A stretch of 64,000 nucleotides of DNA from Homarus americanus (lineage: Eukaryota > Arthropoda > Malacostraca > Decapoda > Nephropidae), in contig NW_024720711.1 in assembly GCF_018991925.1 (NCBI RefSeq), positions 6,196,528 through 6,260,527 on the forward strand, written 5' to 3'. A model generated the notes under the pieces. The model saw only the letters and a list, made by a program, of their open reading frames with translations, ran no database searches and was not told the DNA's origin. Within the stretch, counting starts at the first letter, position 1. Every line of letters begins with the position of its first letter. A program made the translations under genes and the position numbers. This document shows positions 37,496 through 48,420 of the stretch, one piece after another.

Positions 37496-38599
37496 TCCAG
37501 CTGGGTGTCGTCCAATCGGGATGTTATCGTCAATCCGCGTCAGTAGCCCGACCGCCTCTACCGATTAGTATTGGCAATCAAATGGATGAGGATCTGGACA
37601 CACGTCAGTGACGAACAGGTAAAACCGCTTTACCATCACTGCGAGTGAAACAAAGGCAGTAAGTTAGAGTAAGATACAAGAGTTAAGTAGAAGTATTTAT
37701 AAAGCCGACACTCTTCAACAGTGCAGAGACAAGAAATGAGAGGTGAAGTGCTATAAATAACCAGGAGGAGGAGACGCCCTCATCTAGGACCCCCAGCCAC
37801 TCTACTTCCTGCTGCTCTTCCTCCCGTCGCCTTTGTCGTATAGGCAGGACCAGCTTCGCCGCCGCCGCCGTCGTTGCCGCCACTGCCGCTGCCGCCACCA
37901 GGTCGACTCGGTGGCGCCCTTTAATTTCCCCCGTCAGTCTGTGTTACAACTGGGACCAAAATACCACTCCGGAGAGACTATCTTCTTTTACAAAAGGTAA
38001 ATGTCAAAGGTGGCGAGGCGGGGCGAGGGAAGGGACACCAGCCGAGCGCTCCAACACTTCTCCCTAAATTATCAAACACCATAATATAAAGCATCGATTT
38101 GGAGAGATTAAGAGGGAATTATGTAAGAGTTCCAGTGGTGTTAGTACACTCATGGCTGGTAATACAATCAAAGGCGTGATAAAGTGAATGTTGGGAAATC
38201 ACCAATTGTGAAGTCTTGGTCAGGCCAACACTGACACATATCAAGTACAGTGCATTCGCCAACACTGAGAAATCGAGAAATTGCAGACCATCCGACCGAC
38301 TAGTTAGTTGACACAAGGATGAAAGTAAGTAACTATGCAAAGGATAATGGTGAGTGTGGTGGTGGTGGGGGGTGGTCCTCACCCTCGTTGGCATAAAACA
38401 CAGATACACCATGAGTGCATTGCGATAAATCCTTACGTTTATTTGTCTACGTTACAACCCAAATTCTCGGCACACTACTGAGGATCTTTGATCAATATTG
38501 CTTAATTCTTTTTTTCATCTTCGACTTTTGGCTTTAAGAAAATTATGGTGTTATTCACCTTTTAGGTATATTGTTAAACTTTAAAAAAAGGTGCACATC
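37496..38599. other. GC- and CpG-rich stretch with a polyalanine-type frame
   Basis: 37500-38060 is richer in CpG than its surroundings. On the minus strand, 37683-37930 is open and reads an Ala-rich run (from GCC/GCG triplets at 37861-37897), then an Arg/Glu/Gln-rich charged segment. There is no ATG at the start of the run, no domain I recognise and no clear splice pair. It may be a first exon, a CpG-rich regulatory region or simply a (GCC)n repeat. Confidence 0.25.
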
Positions 38600-38815
38600 A
38601 CCTTATCAGATAAAAGATCCTAAAATTAAATAAGCTACAGGACGATGATCGTTAGATTTACGTGAGGATACCATGAACATGACCCCCCAGGTTATTTCAC
38701 CTAAAGATTAACTACCTTATAGCTAATCTAACCTAACACCGCTAGATATCGTTAAGGTGTTTATTCATCGGGTATAAAATGTTGGGGCTAATCTTCACAT
38801 GGTCCTTATGTGCTT
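38600..38815. mobile_element. Dispersed foldback repeat (MITE-C), diverged copy 2
   Basis: Read on the minus strand, the segment shares GTGAAGATTAG, TTAGGTTAGATTAG and AGGTGAAATAACCT, in the same order and similar spacing, with 33271-33430. It is strongly diverged and its ends are not sharp. Confidence 0.4.
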
Positions 38816-39561
38816 ATGGAAAAAAAATTAAGTGTTACAACTCGTCTTGCGGCACGTACAGTAGTTACTTCCTCAAAATGCGGAATTCTGGACATAACTG
38901 CCAGTCTCTGTTTGTCCGTCTTTTCACCTGTTCACCTGTCTCTTTGCTAACTTTCATTTATTTTTTCTAGCATGTGAATACATCGAGGAAAAGCCTTGAA
39001 AACGTTAGGTTTGCCTCCTGGTAACTGGAGGCGGGAACACCACCGAGAAGGATCATCACTATTCCCCCAAAACACTCCACTAATGCATTCAAATCTTATT
39101 ATCAGGTTCTCGTGAGCTACCCCCGGAAGTTTCTTCTGTCTGGTCGATGTAAGCTAAATGTCAAGGTCACAGGGTAAAGATTATGCGGCGGGTTTTAGCC
39201 TTTACCTTCAAACTCAACTCCATACTTAAGTTACATTCTCAATTGCTCTTAAGTGCTGCCTGAGTTTGGTCAAGGACACGAGTCGTAATTCAAAGATCAC
39301 CAGATCATACTAAATCTTTGGTCATCTTTACTATATTATCTACAAGGTCTCAGATTAGATGAGCTTCAAACAGAGACGTCTAGACCAAGTTTGTGGCTGC
39401 GATCATTTTAAGATTAAGGTCACAAGGTCAAGGTCATGGCGCAGTCTTTATTACCTTTAAGTTTCCTGGTGATTCCGATCTGCACCTGAAGTCTTTTTCC
39501 GAGCGCCTCATGGTGATTTCCTCTACCGACGTCAATATTACCAAGTGAACAATGAAACACA
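38816..39561. other. Intergenic sequence with AGGTCA half-sites
   Basis: 39416-39437 reads AAGGTCACAAGGTCAAGGTC followed by AT, with three AGGTCA half-sites including TCAAGGTCA, the extended half-site bound by monomeric nuclear receptors such as FTZ-F1. A further TCAAGGTCACAGG lies at about 39166. In a TE-rich region these may be chance or belong to the LINE relic below. Confidence 0.35.
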
Positions 39562-39699
39562 CCAAGGGGAAGACCAAAGATCAGGTGAGAGGTGGTGGTT
39601 CTGATGATGGATAGAGAGAAACGTAGAACGGTGCTAGAAATGGTACAGGACCACACAGACTGGAGGCGGAGGACCACGGGGCTAATAACAGAGTTGTGT
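39562..39699 (+). pseudogene. Relic of a second LINE reverse-transcriptase C-terminus
   Basis: The plus-strand frame from 39562 encodes Pro-Arg-Gly-Arg-Pro-Lys-Ile-Arg, then a TGA where Trp (TGG) is expected. Then come a degenerate middle, Leu-Glu-Met-Val-Gln-Asp-His-Thr-Asp-Trp-Arg-Arg-Arg-Thr (ending near 39678) and a short tail. This matches the family pattern RGRPxxRW...ALEMAQDRxxWRRRT at the extreme C-terminus of RTE-like reverse transcriptases. The TGA and the altered Asp-Arg motif show that it is dead. The 102-codon minus-strand frame over 39420-39728 is only its shadow. Confidence 0.6.
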
Positions 39700-40474
39700 G
39701 TTACGAAAGAGAACACATAATTACACAAATTTCAGAGTTGTTCTAGACGTTTACGTCTCTGTTAGTGTTATACGTGTGGGGAACTGCGGCGCCAAAACTC
39801 TTATGTCCTCAGTACTGTGTCAGTAATCACATCGTTAGGTACTGATGGAGTAAGATGGTTGCCTGTGAGAACATGACTTCCGTTGTTGTTGTAATATTAA
39901 AAAAAAATTAGTATAATAGTATCCATAAAAATAAACATAGCAATAACAATATCATTAATATAATTATAAACAAATTGTTACAAACATAACAGTTGAGGGC
40001 GTGATTCTTTAAGTTTTAATTCTCTCATAAGGACCCGAAAGTAATCAAAATCTGTACCTGAAAATAATATCGTAAAAACACAACGTATAAGCAGCATGAT
40101 TTGCACATACTAAGACGAGAACACTGGCTGGTAAGAATAATGTCATTATATAATATCATTTGTTTTCAGACCTAAATGACCATGCATAGTTGGTGAAACA
40201 GTGATGACAAGGAGCTAGCAATGGTAAAGGTTACACTTGAAAAATATAATTTTCTTCAATCCCGTAAGGAAGGAAACGGGCTGCCTAAACACAGCTAACG
40301 TTACGCCGACTGTGATCCCAGCTGACCTCTATGACCTTAGACACAATTTTCAAGTTAAGAAGCGAACTCCTCTTCATCCATCTTCAACTAACCGTCATCT
40401 CACGCAGTGCACATTCAACAAGAATGGCTGCTTCTGGCAGGAAATGTCATCAAAACTTTTTCTAGCACACAAAA
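39700..40474. other. Unique intergenic sequence
   Basis: AT-rich with no recognised feature. Confidence 0.4.
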
Positions 40475-40494
40475 CTCTCTCTCTCTCTCTCTCT

Positions 40495-40550
<56 letters not shown>

Positions 40551-40560
40551 GTGTGTGTGT
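40475..40560. repeat. (CT)n-AA-(GA)n palindromic microsatellite with (GT)n end
   Basis: CT at 40475-40495 and GA at 40498-40548 meet at AA, forming a hairpin with arms of about 20 bp. A short GT run follows to 40560. It is both self-complementary and purine/pyrimidine biased. Confidence 0.95.
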
Positions 40561-42319
40561 AGTACATTTCAACTTTTGTGACGTGTGTGAAGTTTAAGTT
40601 TGTGTACATTTGAGTGTATGCGTGGTGTGTGCGCAGTGCCCAAAATTATAACTTGGGTGTGTAGTGATTATCTAGATACAGAGAACAATAGCTTTGAAAT
40701 TGCTGTAAAATTAAAATAAAGGGACTGAGGGAAATCACAATCTAGATATCAGAATCTTGACCACCACCGACCAAGGTAATCCTACACAGTCATGCCTCAC
40801 CATGTGATCTTATACAACCAACGACGTCTTGGTTATGTACGGTACATATACCTTATCTGAACTTGGACTTGTAAACATCATCCACTATTCCGTTCTGTGG
40901 TTACTGTGAGACAAAGATATGAAAAAATAAAAGACCCACGTATGTGACATAGGAGCTAGGTAAATAGCTGATACGAAGCATGTCAATTACTGACTGTTAG
41001 GAACAAAAAATACATACATCGCATCTGCTGCAAATTTCAACCTTTGTTGAAAAACTGTGACGCTAAAGTCACGATCTTCACTTTTTATTTTACTTTGTCA
41101 TCCACAATCCCTAAAAAAGTTTTCGTAGGTGCGGAGTTCGAATCTGACATTGATTTTGCAAAAATTCTGGTGCAAAAAATACGACCCTATCTATCTTATA
41201 CGTGTCTCTCTATCAGTCAAATACGTGGATCTTATCACTCTTTGGCGAGTTTCCTCTGAGTCTATTACATGGACAGGAACATCCACTAACCGACTCCACA
41301 CACAGTAATACTGTAACCTCCACAATACAAAATCGCCTCTTCCTCATTACACTGCTGTGCCTAACATGATGTAAGGCGAGCACTTTAGTTTGTTCATAAT
41401 GAGAAAGGTTCTGTGTGAGCGCTTTTTCCCCCTTGACAATTCATCTTGTCCGCAAACACAAGTCTCGAAGCAGCCGATTGACCTCATTGTGACGGACGCT
41501 CGTCTTTACACACTGGCACTCAGCAAATTGGATAACGAGTCGTATAATTTTAAGAGAGACGAGGAGAAGAAGAAAGCAGAGGAGGAAATAAGAGAAGGGA
41601 AAAGATAAAAGGAGAGAGAGAGTATGTGTGTGTCTAGCGCCAGTTTAATCTTATAATATTACTGGGAAAAGTTTGAATGAAAAGAGAAGGTATGCTGAAG
41701 GCCAGGAGGTGCAAGGCTTCCACAGACACGAGCCTGGGTCCCCTTATTGATGCGGTATGGCGCTCTGAGTCACGCTATCAGCACACCGCGCATCAGAACA
41801 CCACAGTATTCACCGGGGATGTGCACAATACTGCAGCCTACACTAGACCTTAATCTTATACACATGTGTTTCGTGTCACTGTTTCATTCATTTATTTGTG
41901 TAACACCTTCAATATGGTGACGCCATTTTTATTATTTTGTTTAGCTAACGCCAGGCGATTTTGTTGAGCTCAGAGGCGACCCAGTATACACAAGTTGTTT
42001 TTTTATCAGTTTCAATCTTTTATAATCCCAAATTATTTTGTTTCATTCCTCTATGTATTCAGAGGTAGTAGGCAGCTACCGAACAGGGAGGTACTACCGT
42101 CTGAGAAGATATTGGAAGCATAATGTGTCTAATGGTAGACCCTGCTGCCATATGGCATCACGTAAGTTGTGACCAAGTCCCAGGTTGCTGATCTCACTTT
42201 CTGCCACATTTACACATAATTGCAGGGTCTCAATTGTTTCTCTTACTTTGACAACACAACATACATATATTGTTACTCACTCTTGATTTTTTTTTACATT
42301 TTTGTATTTCTTTATGGTT
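40561..42319. other. Unique intergenic sequence
   Basis: Frames of 60-72 codons only. The Lys/Glu-rich end of one at 41390-41608 comes from a GAG/GAA-rich tract. No gene recognised. Confidence 0.4.
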
Positions 42320-42320
42320 C

Positions 42321-42381
<61 letters not shown>
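42320..42381. repeat. (TTA)n microsatellite
   Basis: About 20 TTA units. A shorter TTA run of 10 units lies at 42751-42780. Confidence 0.97.
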
Positions 42382-42382
<1 letters not shown>

Positions 42383-43138
42383 ATTTTCGACCCCTAGGCC
42401 CCGATGTGGGTCAGTGACTTGTGCCCAGGTGGGCTAATCCCCGCAAAAAAAAAAAATCCGTGACGTCCTTGGTGCGAATTCTTCTTAACATTTATGACAA
42501 CTTTTGACGTTTTAATTCTTAGTAATAAAAAGATTAACATGTTTTATTTATATTCTGATATTCGGGTGGAGTACTCGATCCACGATTATTAGGGTTACTG
42601 TATTTTATAGTGGCACCTGTGACCCACGAGTCTCTCTCCATGGATCCTACCACCCACAGCCACACGCACCACTCATCTGGGAGTCGTCTGGTGAATAATC
42701 ACCCCAAAATGAAATACAGTATGGCAAGTAAACCGAAAATGGCAAGCCTGTTTATTATTATTATTATTATTATTATTATTGTACAGCACATTACTCGGCT
42801 TTTACAGAAGTCTTCTTTCAAGGCATTAGTCTTGCCTGAAGCACATGACAAAAACAGAGGCCATACAGAAAACTAATAACGAGATCCCATACCTAAGTTT
42901 ATGTTCAACGGTAAAATAATTCGACCTATGTGATATCGCTCAAATTCATCATACTGACATATGCGCTAACAATCCCAAACTAAATGATTATTTCAAGAGA
43001 AACACTCAAACATGGTCCTGCACCTCAGACAACAACCCCAAAAGTTGCAAGACATTATAACTCAGCACGTGGCGCCAGGCGCGGCTGAGAGGATGCCCGT
43101 GGAGTTGACAATGGTGTAGCTCAGTGACCTGTCACCCA
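42382..43138. other. Unique intergenic sequence with short (TTA)n
   Basis: A poly(A) run at 42446-42457 follows GGGTCAGTGACTTGTGCCC, possibly a retroposon end, but no body could be identified. (TTA)10 lies at 42751-42780. Confidence 0.35.
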
Positions 43139-43636
43139 CAGTCTCCTGCCTCAACACTGGTGTATACACAGTCTCCTGCCTCAACACTGGTGTATACACA
43201 GTCTCCTGCCTCAACACTGGTGTATACACAGTCTCCTGCCTCAACACTGGTATACACAGTCTCCTGCCTCACAACACTGGTGTATACACAGTCTCCTGCC
43301 TCAACACTGGTGTATACAGTCTCCTGCCTCACAACACTGGTATACACAGTCTCCTGCCTCACAACACTGGTATACACAGTCTCCTGCCTCACAACACTGG
43401 TGTACACAGTCTCCTGCCTCACAACACTGGTGTACACAGTCTCCTGCCTCACAACACTGGTGTACACAGTCTCCTGCCTCACAACACTGGTATACACAGT
43501 CTCCTGCCTCACAACACTGGTATACACAGTCTCCTGCCTCACAACACTGGTATACACAGTCTCCTGCCTCACAACACTGGTATACACAGTCTCCTGCCTC
43601 ACAACACTGGTATACACAGTCTCCTGCCTCACAACA
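43139..43636. repeat. 30-bp minisatellite (array M30-3)
   Basis: About 17 units starting CAGTCTCCTGCCTCA. The first units end in ACACTGGTGTATACA. The later ones have an extra CA and lose TG (CAACACTGGTATACA), so both main forms are 30 bp; hybrid units are 28 or 32 bp. Variants are ordered along the array. Long frames on both strands (176 and 194 codons) are artefacts of the period. Confidence 0.96.
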
Positions 43637-43697
43637 TGGTCTAAAACTATATGAGAGAGAGAGCTATTTTCAGCTTGCGCCATATATGAAAGCACAC

Positions 43698-44312
43698 GTA
43701 TTTTTTTTTTCAACAAATAACAGCACAGGGAAAGATAAAATAAAATTATTCTTCATATTTATTCACCGAGGCCAAAGGTCTATATCTGAGGCCAAAGGTC
43801 GACTATATCTGAAGCAGGATGTTTTGGAACAGACTGTACAGTAGGTTATGACATGTGATAAACTCTTTGTAGCAAGACGTTCCCGCAGCGTGCCGGTCCG
43901 CCGTATAAATGAGTATATTGTACGTGGGTACAAATATATTCTGCAAGATATAATATTAACATAAATGGCGTGGGCCCTCCTAACTGCTCTGGTAGGACGA
44001 TTGAGTATTTTTTTTTTCAACAAATAACAGCACAGGGAAAGATAAAATAAAATTATTCTTCATATTTATTCACCGAGGCCAAAGGTCTATATCTGAGGCC
44101 AAAGGTCGACTATATCTGAAGCAGGATGTTTTGGAACAGACTGTACAGTAGGTTATGACATGTGATAAACTCTTTGTAGCAAGACGTTCCCGCAGCGTGC
44201 CGGTCCGCCGTATAAATGAGTATATTGTACGTGGGTACAAATATATTCTGCAAGATATAATATTAACATAAATGGCGTGGGCCCTCCTAACTGCTCTGGT
44301 AGGACGATTGAG
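43698..44312 (-). mobile_element. Exact 307-bp tandem duplication of a poly(A)-tailed segment
   Basis: The 307 bp at about 43699-44005 are repeated at 44006-44312 with no difference I can see. On the minus strand each copy ends in GTGAATAAATATGAAG, an AATAAA-type signal, then about 40 bp further on a run of ten A. That layout fits the 3' end of a retroposed transcript or LINE. Inside, GAGGCCAAAGGTC occurs twice (43768 and 43788). Each copy holds an 80-codon minus-strand frame with no recognised domain, identical because the DNA is. The family is not identified. Confidence 0.75.
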
Positions 44313-44449
44313 GGTACGAGGTGATGGCACTATTGAGAGTAGCTAGTTAGAACTGTGATTGGTTGTACACACAGAATACAGAGATGCTTATTTGATAATG
44401 AACAGCAACAATACGTTAGAGACGAACTGCATATATAAAATGCCAACCC
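44313..44449. other. Unique sequence
   Basis: No feature recognised. Confidence 0.4.
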
Positions 44450-44570
44450 CTTAAGTCATCAAGTCCAAGGGACTATGTCAACGTACTCCAGATGTTGTAA
44501 TCGTACTCAAAGGGTTTAATCAACGTACTCGATGTGTTGTAATCGTACTCAAGGGGGTTAAGGATAACTG
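44450..44570. repeat. R22 tandem array, copy 4
   Basis: About five units of 20-23 bp such as TCGTACTCAAGGGGGTTAA and TCAACGTACTCGATGTGTTG. They share the GTACTCAAGGGGTTA pattern with the array at 9466-9576. Confidence 0.6.
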
Positions 44571-47021
44571 CTGAATACTGAAAACTTTTAAATTAATTTC
44601 TGATTCTACATAAACTCTTGTCTGGTGTGTGCAAGGAAACAGTTTTGGAAAACTAAATACAATACAAACAGTTAATATTTAACATCATTACTGATCTAAC
44701 TAAATGAACCTAACTTCATTTAACTTAATTTACGAGATATCTGATGAAGTTAAAGAGCAAAGGCCGTCTAGAAAATCAATGTTACCATATATGGAGATTT
44801 AACAACAACAAAACGGTTATCCTTGTTGGGCAAGTGCGTTGTGTTACAAGGCTGAACTTGTACATTATCCGTTAGAAACACAACATTGTTAGAAACACAA
44901 AGCTATACAGTACTAGGATATAATTTCCAAAGGACTGAGTCATCAAGGAGACATACAAAACTACAAATTAATCTCATCTAAAGCTGCATTGCTCTGTAGC
45001 AGACCATCTTCCCGTGACAGTAAATCCTTAAGCAGATTCAACTTGTGAAGGGCATACCTAAACTGGCTTTGACAAACAGATGGACTATAGATGTTAGTTA
45101 CAATTACTATTTCCTGACAATATCGAATAATGTGAGACAGCTTGAGTGGGGTGGGCTGATGCCTGTAACTCTACCACTTAATCCCTTACGTGTACTGTAG
45201 ACATGACTTACAAGTAGAGCAGGAAGGGAACTCACAGCAACAGCACAATATAGGAGCCACACCACCACTAACCTCCACAACATTGTTCATAATACTAAAC
45301 AAATTGTAACAATAAACGAAATCCATTACAACACGACAGAACCTTCACCAACAACAACATGCATACCACTGCTTATAATAACTTTAGTGCTTTACATCTC
45401 TACCAACGCACCAAACTAACTGCTGCAGCTGCTGGTAAAAATGTACATGGAGTGGGTGACGTTCTATTATATATTACAGAAATTTAGTCAAAGAATGTCA
45501 GCATCATTGAGCTGCCTTTCAAAGACGCTGGAGTTCTATGCACATCAAAGCGATCATCAACAATGGTGTGTGGACAATAAACAAGAGTTTGTGGGAGACG
45601 TACAGAGTATTAATGGTCACAAGGGAGCAACGGTTTCCAACTCTTCAGCAGATGTTCATGACTTCTGGACCTACACCATCTGGCCATGATATAAAACTTT
45701 GGTGAACTATTTAGACGTCGTCATGCATCTCATGACTAATACTTCGTGCCATCCTCGGTCGTCATTAAAAGAAAAATGGATACCGTACTTAATGGACGCA
45801 GTATGAGCCTAGGAGAAGCATCTCAGTTCACCTCAATAAAGCCAACTACATCTTCGAGAAAAATGCCTCGAAGGATAAAGCACCGCCGCTTGTGTGAGAA
45901 TTAAGATGTAACCTTGCCACACCTTCACCCCATATGAAAATCTCAATCTGGACCGTATTCAAAACACTAAAAGCCATTTTAGTTTCATTATCGCACTGCT
46001 TATTTACGTTGAAAGGAACGTTACACTCGCTGAAGGCACAACTTTAAGCAGAAAGACAACTGGAAGCATTATAGGGGGGCACCTTCAGATAATAAGCCTG
46101 TGCCCTTTAAAACGGTTTCCAAGCCTCCTTTCCTGTTCGCTCTCACCTTAAAATGTTCTACTGGCTGCCTCACACACCACCACTTCTTAACATAGTTCTC
46201 AACCTTCAGTTTGTTTCCCGTCCCCCAATTGCTATTTCTAAATTCTCCACTACATAAGAAAAATTAGACATTATAAATTGTAACTATCTTCAAAAACAGT
46301 GGATAGACCGGGTTGGTGTTAGGAACCACGAGCCGAGTCAATAGGTGCAAAATAAAGCCGATCGGGTTTATCGGTCTCCGAGATTATCGTAAACTCTTGC
46401 GCTCATAACGGACCAACAATCAGCCCGAGAACATGTTACAATATATACTGATTTTCAAACAATTATTGGATTTTCTTCTTTCATTTTCTGCCCTGTACGA
46501 AAACGAGAACCGTAGTAGAGACGGAGCCCTGAAAAAAAAAGTATTACATATCCAACAACTGACAGTCTATTATACGATTATTTGAACAAATTTGCCAAAA
46601 AAAATTAAATAAAAAATAAATCATATAAAAATCCGACAATACTCCGACAGGCTCACAAATCAAGCTAAAACTTTTTTTAATTAATACTGTAAAATAATAT
46701 ATAGCAGAGTCATATTCTCAGACTATACTTTGTTCACTACATGTAACTTGGCCAAATCAAAGGAAGCTTTTGATTCGTGGAGTCACGTCGGGTGAATATG
46801 TGCTGGGGTGAGGAAGTAACAACAACCACCGCTGATAGTTTATATTTGTTGTTCACTTTAAGATATCTACGCTATCAATGTGTTTCACATGTACGTACAT
46901 TATACAGAAAATAAATTAATGAAGAGCTCTAGATTAATCCAATGTACCTCATTCAGCCAGTGAATCAGGTTACACTGACAAACCCTATTCTAGGCCCTGG
47001 TTGTAGGGCTCACGTGAACAG
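44571..47021. other. Unique intergenic sequence
   Basis: About 2.4 kb. An 82-codon frame at 45441-45689 has a plausible ATG but no recognised domain. Around 46345-46372, AATAAAGCCGATCGGGTTTATCGG combines a polyadenylation-like signal and a small stem, but no flanking element could be defined. Confidence 0.35.
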
Positions 47022-47023
47022 AG

Positions 47024-47060
47024 TATATATAAGCTTTCTCAACTCAGTGACAGACAGGTA
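47024..47060 (+). promoter_or_regulatory. Weak candidate core promoter
   Basis: TATATATAAG at 47024-47033 is followed by CTCAACTCAGTGAC. The TCAGT initiator match (47044-47048) is only about 20 bases from the box, closer than the usual 30. An ATG at 47076 opens a 32-codon frame, and CAGGTACAG at about 47055 could be a 5' splice site. The evidence is suggestive only. Confidence 0.15.
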
Positions 47061-47400
47061 CAGAGTACAGACTCCATGAAATATGCAAGGCAGAACTGCA
47101 CCCAGAAGCTGACGCGCTATGACGGTAGTGAGGCAACACAATATAAATCCAAGACCAACACTTTAACACAGCTTTCATAAAGTGTAATGCTGTCATGTAC
47201 CATAAAACATGTGCAGGTAAATAAAACACAAGGGTCTCGCACGTCTGCTTCAGGAGTCAGCCAAGTGATGCTGCAAGTCTCTTATTTGAACAACGCTGTA
47301 CATCATCACAACTGTGAATCTTCTCAAGTATCAGAAGTAAATGGTTTTGGTGATAAAACGAAAGTAGAAATGGGAGCAGCAGCAAGAAGAATTAAAGCTG

Positions 47401-47402
<2 letters not shown>

Positions 47403-47485
<83 letters not shown>

Positions 47486-47586
47486 TGTGGGTGTGTGTGT
47501 GTGTGGTGTGTGGGTGTGTGGTGTGTGTGGTGTGTGTGTGGTGTGTGTGTGTGGTGTGTGGTGTGTGTGTGTGTGTGTGTATGTGT

Positions 47587-47621
<35 letters not shown>

Positions 47622-47626
47622 TGTGG

Positions 47627-47657
<31 letters not shown>

Positions 47658-47722
47658 TGTGTGTGGTGTGGGTGTGTGTGTGGTGTGGGTGTGTGTGTGG
47701 TGTGGATGTGTGTGTGTGTGTG
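47403..47722. repeat. Compound (GA)n-(GT)n tract with GTGG variants
   Basis: GA at 47403-47438 passes directly into about 285 bp of GT interrupted by GTGG and GGGTG units. Frames of 104-211 codons on both strands are artefacts. Alternating GT of this length has Z-DNA potential. Confidence 0.97.
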
Positions 47723-47734
47723 GAAAAGATCCTA

Positions 47735-48005
47735 TTATTTACAGAAGAATAAAAATGCAAGTGGGTCCCATAGCCATGACTGCCCTTTAGGGACAGTGTG
47801 GATACAGCACACTGTATACTAAAGCCTTCGGTAAACAAGGAGGCAGCATGGCCGATACTGCACTGGACTACATTCACTTTCCCAAGTTGTAAATTAAGGT
47901 ACCCATTTATAGCTGGGTGAACTGGGAGTGCCCGGGAATAGAACCACTGTCCCCTGGAACAGGAAGCAAGCGCTGTAAACACTCCACCGCCGTAATCTTT
48001 ACTGA
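47735..48005 (-). mobile_element. tRNA-derived SINE (family SINE-A), copy 2
   Basis: On the minus strand it starts near 48003 with ATTACGGCGGTGGAGTG (A-box region). A B-box variant GGTTCTATTCCC lies at 47934-47945. The core is CAGTTCACCCAGCTATAAAT then GGGTACC at about 47900. The body contains TTACCGAAGGCTTTAGTATA and CACTGTCCCTAAAGGGC. These blocks align in order with the copy at 9700-9948. The 209-codon minus-strand frame that runs through it into the GT tract is fortuitous. Confidence 0.78.
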
Positions 48006-48420
48006 AGACTAAGCCAGCCATTATTCTACATCTCTGATCTACCAGGCTATTGGTGCACGTAGTCAGTTGGTTTGCCCACCCACAGTAGCCTATATCATCA
48101 GATGCACGGCAAAGGAACTTTTCTTGTTACTTTTGCATACATAGCTTGGTTAATTCAAGAGTGTGTTACTCATCTTTTATGGTAATGTGTGAATTAACCA
48201 GAGTCCTCTTATGTTCTAATGTTCTCCCTATAAGCAAAGAGTAAAGTACATTCATTTTTTTGTCACCGGAGTCGCATTGTACTTACCACAACATAACATT
48301 CTATTTTTTTCCATGGAATTGGTGAAGAAAGCCTTCTCTTGTTTATCTATTCAGGAATAAGAACACTGTACTCTTGTGAACACTCGTTCCCCGAAATATT
48401 GTCCCCTTAAAAATATTATG
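48006..48420. other. Unique sequence
   Basis: No feature recognised. Confidence 0.4.

Noticed and set aside
39420..39728. 102-codon minus-strand gene
   Set aside because: It is the antisense shadow of the LINE C-terminal relic on the plus strand, a pattern often seen over such tails.
43124..43716. Long open frames on both strands (176 and 194 codons)
   Set aside because: They lie wholly inside a 30-bp minisatellite. Any stop-free unit of 30 bp gives such frames, and there is no start context, splice signal or flanking coding sequence.
46340..46375. LTR end of a retrotransposon (AATAAA with a CCGAT/ATCGG stem)
   Set aside because: No matching second LTR, TG...CA ends or primer-binding site could be found in the surrounding sequence.
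47187..48021. Cys/Val-rich and His/Thr-rich proteins of about 210 residues
   Set aside because: Direct translations of the (GT)n tract and its complement, extended by chance into the flanking SINE.
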